A DNA stretch of 64,000 bases from Dehalococcoidales bacterium (GTDB lineage Bacteria > Chloroflexota > Dehalococcoidia > Dehalococcoidales > UBA2162). Within the stretch, counting starts at the first letter, position 1. Each line of letters begins with the position of its first letter. The position numbers and the translations under genes were made by a program. The notes beneath the pieces were generated by a model. That model saw only the letters and a program-made list of their open reading frames with translations, made no database searches and was not told the DNA's origin. Positions 51,588 through 61,027 of this stretch are shown here, one piece after another. Location of the stretch: contig JAFGCW010000089.1 in the NCBI GenBank assembly GCA_016932435.1, positions 77,235 through 141,234 of the forward strand, written 5' to 3'.

Positions 51588-52532
51588 ATGAAATGTATAC
51601 TTGTTTACTACACCATGACGGGGAATACCAAAAAGATAGCGGAAGCGATTCACAGAGGTATGAGTGAGTCCGGGGATCAATGCGATATCATCAGACTTCA
51701 GGAAGCATATATGAAAGACCTTTCCGAATATGATTTGATCGGACTCGGCAGTCCCATTATCAATCAGAAAGAACTTCCCAGTGTGACCAATTTTATCGAA
51801 GGAATGGAAGGAGTGGACGGCAAACACGCGTTCGCCTTCAATACGCACGGTGCCTCTCCATGCCGCTATTTAGCAAGAGTGGTGCCAGGGATGGAGCAGC
51901 GTGGTCTGACGGTAATCGGATGGGAGGACTGGTTCTGCAGCGCCTATTATCCTGTCATTCCCAAACCGTATATTACCGATGGACATCCCGATGAGACTGA
52001 TATCAAGGAAGCAGAGGAATTCGGTAAAGAAATGGTAGAACGCAGCCGCAGGATATATGCCGGTGAGACCGGACTCATTCCTGAATTCCCAAGGGGTAAG
52101 AAATATGACCAGCGATATAATCCGCCTGAATTATGGCCTAAGCGGCTTCCGGAAATATTTGCCGAATATGGCAAGGTGATGGCAGAAGCTGAATTCAATA
52201 TCAATAAAGAGAAATGCACCTACCCGAAATGCACTCACTGCATCGATAACTGTCCGGTGCACAATATCGGTATCTCGGATAGTGGTCCCGTCTTTCATAA
52301 CAGTTGCGCCATGTGTTTCCTCTGCGAGCAGACGTGTCCGAATGGTGCAATAGAAATCGACTGGAATGCGTTTCAGAAACCTCATGACAAGCTGGTTGAG
52401 AACTGGCTTTCAAAAATCGTGGATTACCTGGAAGCAAAAGGACACTTCAGGAGATTGGTACCCACTGAAGAAATCGGCTGGGATACTCCATTCTGGAAAA
52501 CAAAGAACCCACCCCGGTTCAAAATCCAGTAA
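51588..52532 (+). CDS. EFR1-type flavodoxin-ferredoxin protein
   Basis: 314 residues. An N-terminal flavodoxin-like domain (YTMTGNTKKIAEAI, FMN phosphate loop, residues 9-22; GSPIINQKE loop) is followed by a C-terminal two-cluster ferredoxin: C-x5-C-x2-C-x3-CP (CTYPKCTHCIDNCP) and C-x2-C-x2-C-x3-CP (CAMCFLCEQTCP). It can pass electrons between a flavin and 4Fe-4S clusters, in the cytoplasm of anaerobes. Redox partner unknown. A TATAAT box lies at 51558-51563. Confidence 0.87.
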   Translation: MKCILVYYTMTGNTKKIAEAIHRGMSESGDQCDIIRLQEAYMKDLSEYDLIGLGSPIINQKELPSVTNFIEGMEGVDGKHAFAFNTHGASPCRYLARVVPGMEQRGLTVIGWEDWFCSAYYPVIPKPYITDGHPDETDIKEAEEFGKEMVERSRRIYAGETGLIPEFPRGKKYDQRYNPPELWPKRLPEIFAEYGKVMAEAEFNINKEKCTYPKCTHCIDNCPVHNIGISDSGPVFHNSCAMCFLCEQTCPNGAIEIDWNAFQKPHDKLVENWLSKIVDYLEAKGHFRRLVPTEEIGWDTPFWKTKNPPRFKIQ

Positions 52533-52720
52533 AACGACACTGGTTTGTCGCTCTTTGTTAATGGTTTTCTTCCGGTTTCGAAATTAGCTTCTAAATAGCA
52601 AAATATTATCTGCCTGGTCTTAACAACACTTAATTGAGTATAATATTCCTGAAAGTTGAAGCTGGACGAATAGGAGATCACATTCGTCTTATATGTAGCG
52701 TAGTTTAGTTTAATATTGAA

Positions 52721-53782
52721 ATGAAACAGAAAGTGGACCAGGTTCGAATATTTATAACAGACTCCGAAGCCGTTTACCGGAAAGGCATAGGCTGGGCGCT
52801 GTCTGAAATAGATGATTTTGAAGTTATTGGTGAAGCGACCACAAATATTGAAACTCTTGAAAAACTATTTAAGACACCGACCGATTTACTTATTCTGAAT
52901 ACCAATCATAGTAAACCTTCCGGGATTGATGTTACCAGATATATCTCGCACAAATTACCTGACGTAAAAGTGATTCTGATGATGGACGAGTATCGTACCG
53001 AGTATGTAGTAGGAGCATTGAAGAGTGGGGCTAAGGCATGTTTTGGAAAATCTATACACCTTGACAGTTTAATACAAACCATCAATCGGGTTATACACGA
53101 TGAATTACCTATCAGTCATTTTTTACTCAGACCTGATGTTGCTGATTTCATCATAAAAGAATACGAAGTATCAAACAAACTAACTGAAGAGACTGATAGA
53201 GCCCATATCAGGCTGGTGAAATCGGAACAAATGATCCTGGATAAGATCTCAGAAAATATCCCGCTGGCTGACCTTATTTCCAGTCTTGGTATATCGAGAG
53301 AAATATTAGTCGAGTATCTTGATGAAATAGTAGAGAAACTGGTGAAAACAGAATATTTTAATGAAACACCGGAGCAGAGATATATCAGTCATATTATTTC
53401 CAGAAATATTGGTGAAACTCCTGGTGAACAATATGAGAAATCGGGTGATCAAAGCTATGATTTTCATACGGAAGGGATTGAACCGAGTATACCCGAAAAT
53501 TCACCCCCGGATATAGGTTTACGGCTTAATAGAGAAGAAAAAGAAATCTATCAACAATCTACTGGAATCAATGAGCCTGTTAAAGATATATCAGAAATCA
53601 TTGAACTGGCAAGAAAGGCGGGACGGCTTTCAAGTATTCATGTATTCAACCAACATATTATGGCTATAACAGAAGGATTGATGACAGAAATCGACCGCAG
53701 GCGGCGGATCTTACGCAGGATTAAGAAGGCGATAGAGTTCGAGCTTGAATTTGCGAAAGACTCGGATATCACCCGGAACTAA
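52721..53782 (+). CDS. Pseudo-receiver regulatory protein
   Basis: 353 residues. Residues 8-120 fold like a response-regulator receiver of the NarL group (VRIFITDSEAVYRKGIGWAL, Lys110 in CFGKSI), but the phospho-acceptor is Asn60 (LLILNTN) and the switch Ser/Thr is missing (ILMMDEY), so phosphorylation is not expected. A middle helical segment with DKISENIPLADLISSLGISREILVEYLDEIVEKL (about 185-215) could be a winged-helix or HTH DNA-binding part. The last 120 residues are charged, end in a helix and are of no known family. It may act as a constitutive or ligand-driven regulator. No kinase is nearby. Confidence 0.72.
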   Translation: MKQKVDQVRIFITDSEAVYRKGIGWALSEIDDFEVIGEATTNIETLEKLFKTPTDLLILNTNHSKPSGIDVTRYISHKLPDVKVILMMDEYRTEYVVGALKSGAKACFGKSIHLDSLIQTINRVIHDELPISHFLLRPDVADFIIKEYEVSNKLTEETDRAHIRLVKSEQMILDKISENIPLADLISSLGISREILVEYLDEIVEKLVKTEYFNETPEQRYISHIISRNIGETPGEQYEKSGDQSYDFHTEGIEPSIPENSPPDIGLRLNREEKEIYQQSTGINEPVKDISEIIELARKAGRLSSIHVFNQHIMAITEGLMTEIDRRRRILRRIKKAIEFELEFAKDSDITRN

Positions 53783-54043
53783 AAACACTGTAAAAAAATC
53801 CTGAAAATATCTGGTTACATTGGTTTATCTCAAATAAACTTAACCTGCTCAATTATATCTCTCTTTGGTAACAGTCTTGATCAACAAGATGATGTCAGAA
53901 AAGACACAGGATCATCCCGGTGCTTTCTTTGAGGATACTACTCAAATCAAAAATGGATTCCATTGATCTATCTATTCTATCGGCCCCCTCTCGATACCAG
54001 TATCGTGGTAAGTACTTTGGCGGATGCAGGACTATTATCGTCT
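53783..54043. other. Convergent intergenic gap
   Basis: No coding frame seen. A 14-base palindrome CGATACCAGTATCG (53992-54005) is the only clear structure. It could be a binding site or part of a transcript end shared by the two convergent genes. Confidence 0.4.
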
Positions 54044-56284
54044 CTAGTCTATTCCCCTTGTCATTCTTCTTTTACCCGTAATCATGCCCATCCAGAAGAT
54101 TAGTAGTGCACCCACCGTCGCGCCCAGACCGATCAGAGTGTATTTTAACCATTCTGCCATAAAACTCACATAGAATGAGTCAGGAGTTGACCACTGACCC
54201 TCGTTTGAAGCAAGGTCTATAGCTTTTACCCTCCAGTAATATGGTAACTCTTTACTCGTTGCCTTTAACTTCTCCGGCTTCGAGACAATGTACTGCGTGG
54301 TGGCTAAATCCTCTTTTTCCATTACTATGGTATTGAAGCTAGCATCGTTTGCAATTTGAAGGTGATACGATAAGCCGCTGGGGTCATTTACTCCTTGCCA
54401 GGTAAAAGTAGGACGCGCATTCTCTCTTTTAAGTGAAGCGGGTGTTAGTACTAATGGTGCTGGCGGTGGGGTTGACTCCATAGAAAATGTAGTCTGCAGT
54501 GAAGCTGCTTTATCGTTTACAAACACTGTATGGTAACCATGAACACTTGCCGGTACAAGGAAGGTTGTTGAAAATGAACCTTCAGCACTGGCTGCCACAG
54601 TAGCAACGGTAATATCATCATACTTGATGGTCACCAGACCATTATAGCCGCCGCCTTTTACAGCAATAGCACTGCCAACATATCCACTGGTCGGGCTGAT
54701 ATCGAAGCTGGTGATAACTTCAAAGGCCGAGGAAGCCATATTAGTACCATCGCTGGCATTAAAGTTGTAACTTCCTACATTTAATTGGGGTACATAAAAC
54801 ATCTCGCTAAAGCTCCCATCGGCATCGGTAGCCGTGGAACCTACCTGCGTTGTGCCCAATCGAAAATTCATGATATTCCCGGCATCAAATCCTGTGCCTG
54901 TGACGGTAATCTGATCGCCCATCTTCCCGCGTTTTTGATTTAGAGTAATGCTGGGTTGGATTATCAGGTTAATTGTTAGCATAAAGACTCCATCATTTGC
55001 AGATATTGTGTGAGTCCCTCCGGTGCTTGGGGCAATGTTAAATGTGGTTGAAAAGCTACCGTTTATATTGGTTTGAGTCGTTGCGACAATTGTATTATCG
55101 AAATATATATATATGGTGTGATTATTTCGATACCCGGAACCGCTGATATGTACAGCTGTACCAACCTTACCGGCATTTGGCGTTATGACTATATTACTGG
55201 CTACTGTGAAAGTGGCGCTGATTGTCCTGATACCATCGTTAGCGGTTACCACGTGTTGCCCTCCAGTAGCTTGCGGAACATCAAATACAGTAGAAAAACT
55301 TCCAAAGGCATCAGTACTAACCTGTCTGATTTCTGAAGTATCGAAAGTAAGAGTTATTTGTCTGTTAGCATTAAATCCCGAACCGTCAACTGTAACTGGT
55401 ATATCTACCTTTCCATTTGCTGGTGTCAGTCGTATAGTGGCAGTCAGTTTAAAAGAAGAACTTGTCGAACCTGTACTGTCATTGGCGGACACCTGCACGG
55501 TGCGAGTGGGACCGGCAGGAACCGTAAACTTAGCGCTAAAGCTACCAACACTACTTGTTGTTATTGCGGAAGGGATGGTAGTTACGTTAATTCCGTCATA
55601 GTATATTCGTACTATACGGCTTGCATTGAATCCTGTGCCACTAACTGTCACAATTGTGCCAACATTCCCAGAGCTTGGTGCTAAAGTCATGGATCGTATA
55701 ATTGCTAATTCTGCTACCTTCGTGTTTGTGCCATCTGTAGCGGTAATCGTGTGGATGCCCGTGGGTGCTTCCGGTGTAGAGAAGGATGTTGAGAATCTGC
55801 CAGCATTGTTGGTACTCGTTGTAGTAATCTGAGAATTGTCAAACCTGATCGTAACTGTACGATTGGATCTGAATCCCGTACCGGTGACGGTCACCTGATT
55901 ACCGACAATAACCGAAGAAACATTGAGGTCGATTGCTGAAATTACCCCAAAAGCAATCGCAGCATAAGCCGTACTGGTCTGTACTCTGATAGTATAAGTT
56001 CCTGCGGGTACAGATGGGACGCTAAAAGAACTCAATATATTACCACTGGAAGACACAGTTCCTGAGTCTACAGGAACCTGATAGGAAGTTCCGTAAGCAA
56101 AATATGTAGTAAAAGCTGCATTTGCCGTGAAACCACTTCCTGTAACAGACACTGTTGTTCCTACAGGTCCACTGGATGGGGATACTGCTGTTGTTTGCGC
56201 CAGGACAGGGGAGGGTGCAGATAGTACAAGCATCACAGATAATGCTATGCATAGAAAAAGTAAATGCATCAATCTTTTTTTCAT
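54044..56284 (-). CDS. Large IPT/TIG-repeat surface protein with C-terminal anchor
   Basis: 746 residues from the ATG at 56284 (AGGTGAGGTG before it); starts further upstream add residues before the signal peptide. Signal peptide MKKRLMHLLFLCIALSVMLVL then SAPSPVLA. Seven to eight repeats of about 80 residues follow, each opening with P..G..G..V.V.G.GF.....(I)..DN..I and closing with GSFST.F.VP....G.H.I.A.DG: Ig-like IPT/TIG domains. A fibronectin-III-like domain (about 610-710, FTWQGVNDPSGLSYHLQIA) ends before a transmembrane helix and a basic tail (GKRRMTRG). It is a long, extended cell-surface protein; adhesion or binding to polymers is likely. The anchor is different from that of the vWA proteins. 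Confidence 0.85.
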   Translation of the reverse strand: MKKRLMHLLFLCIALSVMLVLSAPSPVLAQTTAVSPSSGPVGTTVSVTGSGFTANAAFTTYFAYGTSYQVPVDSGTVSSSGNILSSFSVPSVPAGTYTIRVQTSTAYAAIAFGVISAIDLNVSSVIVGNQVTVTGTGFRSNRTVTIRFDNSQITTTSTNNAGRFSTSFSTPEAPTGIHTITATDGTNTKVAELAIIRSMTLAPSSGNVGTIVTVSGTGFNASRIVRIYYDGINVTTIPSAITTSSVGSFSAKFTVPAGPTRTVQVSANDSTGSTSSSFKLTATIRLTPANGKVDIPVTVDGSGFNANRQITLTFDTSEIRQVSTDAFGSFSTVFDVPQATGGQHVVTANDGIRTISATFTVASNIVITPNAGKVGTAVHISGSGYRNNHTIYIYFDNTIVATTQTNINGSFSTTFNIAPSTGGTHTISANDGVFMLTINLIIQPSITLNQKRGKMGDQITVTGTGFDAGNIMNFRLGTTQVGSTATDADGSFSEMFYVPQLNVGSYNFNASDGTNMASSAFEVITSFDISPTSGYVGSAIAVKGGGYNGLVTIKYDDITVATVAASAEGSFSTTFLVPASVHGYHTVFVNDKAASLQTTFSMESTPPPAPLVLTPASLKRENARPTFTWQGVNDPSGLSYHLQIANDASFNTIVMEKEDLATTQYIVSKPEKLKATSKELPYYWRVKAIDLASNEGQWSTPDSFYVSFMAEWLKYTLIGLGATVGALLIFWMGMITGKRRMTRGID

Positions 56285-56308
56285 TGTTAACACCTCACCT
56301 GTAACCAT

Positions 56309-56483
56309 TTAACTTGATTTGACTACAAATGAAAGTACGACTGTCCATTCGTCTTTTTCTCCGCCTTCCCATAGTCGGCTGTATTCGAGTATGAGAGTGG
56401 TAGCACCCCTGCTACTGGAAATAAAACTCTATACCTCTTTTTCTGAAACACCAACGACTCCGAAAGCTTTAAAAGAGACAGGA
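56309..56483 (-). other. Gap with a possible coding remnant
   Basis: In one minus-strand frame the gap reads NPVSFKAFGVVGVSEKEV, one stop, then SFISSSRGATTLILEYSRL, WEGGEKDEWTVVLSFVVKSS and a stop. No start codon fits. It looks like a small piece of a lost gene. A perfect hairpin GTAGCA-CCCC-TGCTAC (56400-56415) lies inside it. Confidence 0.35.
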
Positions 56484-58412
56484 TTACGGCTTGCATAGAT
56501 GCAATACTTTCAGAATGTCATCAATTTCCACTGTGGCTACTCCGACTACGCTGTCACCGCCACCGTAATAGACATAGAGTTTATTGTCTATGATTACATT
56601 ACCACATGGGAACACGACATTTGGTATCTGCCCTTCTTTTTCATAGGGTGCTTCCGGCTCGAAAATCGGGAAGTAGGTACGTGATATGACTTTTACCGGA
56701 TTTTTCAGGTCCAGAAGCAGAGCTCCGACACGATAAACCTTATCTTCGGAAACACCGTGATAAAGCATTATCCAGCCTTGACTAGTTTTAACAGGTGGAG
56801 CTGCCGCCCCTACTTTGATGCTATCCCACCAGCCCTTCCTCGGAGCTATCCAGTGGTGTTCATTAAGCCAGAAATTACCTGTTAGACTTCTGTCCAGATT
56901 GGTACAGTAATCATAGTCGATGTCATTTCCCAGCCTGTGAACGCAGATATGCTGATTGTTAAATTTTTCAGGAAATACGAAGGCATCTTTATTGTCGTAC
57001 TGAGGGGGTGTAATCAAAATAGGTTTCGACCAGTTCCACCGCTGATTAAGGAAATCCCGGGTGCTGATAAAGGTCGTAGCAACCCTGGGAGGATTTTTAC
57101 CGTCATAAGCGGTGTATAACATGTAGATCCTGTTTTCGATCACTGTAAGTCTTGGGTCCTCGCATCCGGAGTTGCCGCCGGGTATCAATTTTTGCTCGAA
57201 TGTTTCACGGGGAGTATAAACCGGTTCTGTTGACCGGTAATCGATGGTTGTACCATCAGGGCTAGTAGCATAGCCGAAGGTCGATGTATTATCCTCGGAC
57301 ATCGCACGGTAAATAATGTGAACTTTTTTATTAAGATATAGCGCGGCGGGATTAAAGGTAGCTTTACTCTCCCAGGAATGCTCTTTCACCGGCATGATTA
57401 CAGGATTTTCCTCTGCTCGATTCAACTTTAAGAGTGGCTTTTTATTAAGCATTACTCCTGATAGGGTGGATAGTCTGGTCGATGCAACACAACAGGTAGT
57501 ATCCGCCGCGCCATAATAAATATGAAGTCGTTTTCCTTTTACCAGCCCTCCGGAAGGAAACACAATATTCGGTACCAGCCCTATCGTTTCATAATATTCT
57601 TCCGGAATGAATACCGGTGCTTCTGTTTTGCCCAGTATCAGAAATGGATTTTCAAGATCGAGAAGAGCTGCTTCTATCCCGAAAAGTCTTTCTTTTGATC
57701 TTGAGAAATAGTTACTGATATAGGAATATACCAGCAACCACCCGTCTTTCGTTCTCAAGGGAGGAGCGCCGACTTCTATGTGGTCTTCAGGACTACGCCG
57801 TAAGGGTAATGAATATTCCTGATAACTCCTGTACCAATCCGACCAGTAGTGTTCCGACCAGATATCTTCTATCTGATTGAAACTTGCAAGGCAAATACTT
57901 GCCGGTGGTTTATCGGTATTTACGGTGAGAATCGCATATATTTTACCGTTTGTTTTATAAGGAAATAATGCCATTGCTTTAGCATTAAAGGGGGTAACCA
58001 GGTGTTTTTCCCTGATTCTGTGGAGATTCGGTGATATAGCCAGCCCGACCTTGATGCCGTCAGCGGCAGGAGGCCAGCTCGAAAGAGCAGTGTAAAATAT
58101 GTAGTACTTGTTATTAAACCTGGTTACCCGGGGATCTTCACAGCCGAAACGTTCCCATGAAAATTCGGGAGTGATAAACCGTCTTCTTTTGGAAAAATGC
58201 AGGCCGTCCTCACTACGTGCAATTCCTATACTGGAGACAGGCAGTGTCGTTCCTGCAAGGACACTGTAATAGGGTAATGATAAAGCCCTGTAAAGGAGAG
58301 AGATACCGTCTTTATTCCTCACCGGACACCCGTTAAAAACAGCCCGGGATTCCCACAGGTGGTTACTCTTCGGTTTTAAAATAGGATTATCTTCGTATCT
58401 TTTTATTAACAT
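56484..58412 (-). CDS. Double-domain GH130 glycoside phosphorylase
   Basis: 642 residues: two complete GH130 five-bladed propellers in tandem (about 1-315 and 325-642). Each opens with the NP(I/V)..P....WES.A.FN motif and each holds the GCEDPR motif whose Asp is the catalytic acid of the family (GCEDPRVTRF and GCEDPRLTVI). GH130 enzymes break beta-mannosides with phosphate, giving mannose 1-phosphate, or hydrolyse them. No signal peptide, so cytoplasmic. Double GH130 proteins are rare. The start overlaps the preceding GH130 gene by 26 bases, so translation is coupled. Confidence 0.9.
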   Translation of the reverse strand: MLIKRYEDNPILKPKSNHLWESRAVFNGCPVRNKDGISLLYRALSLPYYSVLAGTTLPVSSIGIARSEDGLHFSKRRRFITPEFSWERFGCEDPRVTRFNNKYYIFYTALSSWPPAADGIKVGLAISPNLHRIREKHLVTPFNAKAMALFPYKTNGKIYAILTVNTDKPPASICLASFNQIEDIWSEHYWSDWYRSYQEYSLPLRRSPEDHIEVGAPPLRTKDGWLLVYSYISNYFSRSKERLFGIEAALLDLENPFLILGKTEAPVFIPEEYYETIGLVPNIVFPSGGLVKGKRLHIYYGAADTTCCVASTRLSTLSGVMLNKKPLLKLNRAEENPVIMPVKEHSWESKATFNPAALYLNKKVHIIYRAMSEDNTSTFGYATSPDGTTIDYRSTEPVYTPRETFEQKLIPGGNSGCEDPRLTVIENRIYMLYTAYDGKNPPRVATTFISTRDFLNQRWNWSKPILITPPQYDNKDAFVFPEKFNNQHICVHRLGNDIDYDYCTNLDRSLTGNFWLNEHHWIAPRKGWWDSIKVGAAAPPVKTSQGWIMLYHGVSEDKVYRVGALLLDLKNPVKVISRTYFPIFEPEAPYEKEGQIPNVVFPCGNVIIDNKLYVYYGGGDSVVGVATVEIDDILKVLHLCKP

Positions 58413-59454
58413 TTTCCCAACTTCCCGTAATGTTCTGGCGACGGTTTATCGTTATAACCTGTTTCGGATATTTTCTGGTTTCTCCATGCAACAGGTCTTC
58501 GACCATTTCATCCAGTTCGCAACTGGCTACACAAACATAACTGTCCGAAGCCCCATAATATGCCATCAGTTTTCCGTTCCTGATTGCAACTCCTGTAAGG
58601 TATACCACTCCCGGCTTAAAGCCGTTTTCTTCATAAACTGCAGATGGCTCAAGTACCGGATAGGTGGAACGACATACGATATGACTCGGATTTTCCAGGT
58701 CCAGTAACATAGCACCAATCTTGTATTTCCCAAATTCGTGTTTAGTCATAGCGTGGTAAAAAAGAAGCCATCCTTTTTCGGTTTTTACAGGTGGCGCACC
58801 GGCTCCTCGTATCACAAAATCCCATGAAGAACCATTACTTATCGTGGATGATTTAATGTAGCTGTTTAAATAATTCCCCGGCTTTACATCCAGGCTTTCA
58901 TAATAGCTGATCATTAATTCCGGATTCAAACTGTGTAGAATTGCGTAGTTGCCGTTTATCTTTTCCGGGAAAATTACCCAGTTTTTATGAACCTGCTCCG
59001 GAGGTGAAATAAACACCGGTCTCGCCCATTGCCAGTCTTTCTTTAAGAAATCTTTGATTTCAATCGAGGTAAGTGCCATACGCAGACCGGCATCGCATGC
59101 GGTATAAGTGAGATATAAAACGTCTTCGTTATCTACCCGGACAATCCTGGGATCCTCAGCACCGCCAAAACTACCTCCGGATAAATAAGAGTACATACTA
59201 TACGTACCGGATGTAACCGGATGCTGATATACCGGATAATCCAGTCTCTCATCTATCGCGAAATCTTCCTTTGAAGCAGCATATCCTATACGGGAGATTC
59301 CATCATCACCTATAGCCCGGTAGAGAATATGGATCGTATCTTCAAGGAGAATAACACCCGGATTGAATGTCTGGCGGGACTCCCATGAATGACCATGTTC
59401 AGGCTTGATAATAGGATTACTTTCAAATCTCTTCAAATATGTGGAGGGCATCAT
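58387..59454 (-). CDS. GH130 family glycoside phosphorylase
   Basis: 355 residues, single domain. Start ATG with GGAGGTGA before it. Marks: NPIIKPEHGHSWESRQTFNPG at the N-terminus, GAEDPRIVRVDN with the catalytic Asp, GAGAPPVKTEKGWLLFYHAMT, and YPVLEPSAVYE-type blade closing. With the coupled double-domain gene it gives three GH130 modules, probably for different linkages or positions of one manno-oligosaccharide or mannose-containing glycan. A promoter lies at 59491-59519. Confidence 0.93.
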   Translation of the reverse strand: MMPSTYLKRFESNPIIKPEHGHSWESRQTFNPGVILLEDTIHILYRAIGDDGISRIGYAASKEDFAIDERLDYPVYQHPVTSGTYSMYSYLSGGSFGGAEDPRIVRVDNEDVLYLTYTACDAGLRMALTSIEIKDFLKKDWQWARPVFISPPEQVHKNWVIFPEKINGNYAILHSLNPELMISYYESLDVKPGNYLNSYIKSSTISNGSSWDFVIRGAGAPPVKTEKGWLLFYHAMTKHEFGKYKIGAMLLDLENPSHIVCRSTYPVLEPSAVYEENGFKPGVVYLTGVAIRNGKLMAYYGASDSYVCVASCELDEMVEDLLHGETRKYPKQVITINRRQNITGSWENVNKKIRR

Positions 59455-59490
59455 GACATCACCTCCTGAACTATTGGAAGAGTGCGAAAT

Positions 59491-59519
59491 ACCTTACCTC
59501 TTTATCTAATATTTGTCAA
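59491..59519 (-). promoter_or_regulatory. Promoter of the GH130 genes
   Basis: Minus strand: TTGACA (59519-59514), 17 bases, TAAGGT (59496-59491). The -10 box is weaker than consensus. Confidence 0.55.
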
Positions 59520-59880
59520 GGAAGTTATTTTCTACTGGCGTGTAGAAGTATTACCGGGATTTTTCCAATTTCATATATCATAAGCGATTATATTTAATTA
59601 TAGTCTATTAAGTTCACTTAGACAAACTTTGTATATTGATAATATTGTAATTAACATCAAGGTGCGAATTCCTGATATTACGCCTAAGGATACATTAGTT
59701 TTGTTGATATATAAGGTATTTCGATACACGGTACTGTTGGTATTTATATAAAATTGGTGAAATCGATAAGAATATATGATAGAATCGTTTTTACTAAAGC
59801 CTTAGAAAGTCAACTGGAACGAATACTACTATCACCAGATTTATCAAGTAATGTAAAAATCTCTATTATTGGGAGTAGTC
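59520..59880. other. AT-rich divergent intergenic region
   Basis: Separates the reverse GH130 genes from the forward dehydratase genes. It is rich in A and T with many short direct and inverted pieces but no clear coding frame, RNA or -35/-10 pair on the plus strand. Confidence 0.45.
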
Positions 59881-61026
59881 ATGGAAGCTATACAAAACCT
59901 GCTACCTCATTTCAAAAACAGTCTTATTGATTTTCAAGAGATGAAAAACAAGGGGAGGAAAGTAATCGGTTATGTCCCGAACGGGTATATACCGGAAGAA
60001 TTGCTGCACGCCTGCGGACTAGTACCTTTAGCTCTATCACGGGGCGGGGACCCGGACCCGGTAGCAGCTTCTACTTCATACCTGGCGAGATTCCTCGACC
60101 CGTTTTGCAGAGCACAGATAGGCTATAGAGTCTTGAATGAAGAACCTCTCTACCAGATGCCGGATTTGCTCATCGTGCCGATTACGGATAACCATGTGAG
60201 GGCAATAGCCGACTCATGGGACTTCTACACCGATGTAGAGGTATACCGACTCGGTGTTCCCCATGTAAAAGCCGCACACGGGTTTGAGTATTACCTTGAA
60301 GGCTTGCGAGCGTTTAAAGAATATCTTGAACAATACACCGGCATAGAAATAACGGAATCAGCGCTCAAAGAGGAAATTCATATCGCTAATCAGATACGGA
60401 ATCTCCTCCTGGAGATAAGCTTGATGAGGAGAGCCGACCCGCCGCCTATCAGCGGTAAAGAGTTTATCGAGCTAAACCATAGCTCTTTTTACACCGACAG
60501 GCATCTAATGCTGGATAATTTGAAATCAGTTAAAAACCGCCTGCAGGTTTCCGAATCCTCCGGTACCGCGCAACCTCGCGTATTACTGGCAGGCTCCACG
60601 ATGGCGTTAGGAGATTTCAAAGTAGTGGACCTGCTGGAGGCAGAAGGAGCATCGGTGGTCATAGAAGAATTCTCAGAAGGGCTGAGAAACTACCGGCAAC
60701 AAACAACCGTCGGAGACGATATAATAAAATCCCTGGCTGACAGCTACTTTGCCAATAGAATTCCCGATGCCTTTTTCAGGGGAGCGGCAAAGGAGAGGAT
60801 TGGTTTCTTAACGAATCTTGTCAGCGATTATAAAGCAGATGCTGTTGTCTGGTATACGTTGATGTACCGCGAATCGTATGATGTCGAAGGGTACATACTG
60901 CAAAGGAACCTGGAGAAACAGGGTATCCCGATGTTGAGCCTTTCTTCTGATTATGATGACGCAGAGACAGGCAGCTTCAAGACACGAATCGAGACTTTCG
61001 TCAATATGATTCGAAAGGAGCATTAA
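59881..61026 (+). CDS. 2-hydroxyacyl-CoA dehydratase (HgdB/FldB-type) subunit 1
   Basis: 381 residues from the ATG at 59881 (GGGAG 5 bases before it); a TTG 12 bases upstream is less likely. It is one of two iron-sulfur subunits that remove water from 2-hydroxyacyl-CoA or reduce an aromatic acyl-CoA. Marks: VIGYVPNGYIPEELLHACGLVPLAL, with the first cluster Cys, DPFCRAQIGY, and AVVWYTLMYRESYDVEGYILQ near the end. The substrate cannot be read from sequence. The next two genes supply the second subunit and the activase. Confidence 0.87.
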   Translation: MEAIQNLLPHFKNSLIDFQEMKNKGRKVIGYVPNGYIPEELLHACGLVPLALSRGGDPDPVAASTSYLARFLDPFCRAQIGYRVLNEEPLYQMPDLLIVPITDNHVRAIADSWDFYTDVEVYRLGVPHVKAAHGFEYYLEGLRAFKEYLEQYTGIEITESALKEEIHIANQIRNLLLEISLMRRADPPPISGKEFIELNHSSFYTDRHLMLDNLKSVKNRLQVSESSGTAQPRVLLAGSTMALGDFKVVDLLEAEGASVVIEEFSEGLRNYRQQTTVGDDIIKSLADSYFANRIPDAFFRGAAKERIGFLTNLVSDYKADAVVWYTLMYRESYDVEGYILQRNLEKQGIPMLSLSSDYDDAETGSFKTRIETFVNMIRKEH

Positions 61027-61027
61027 T

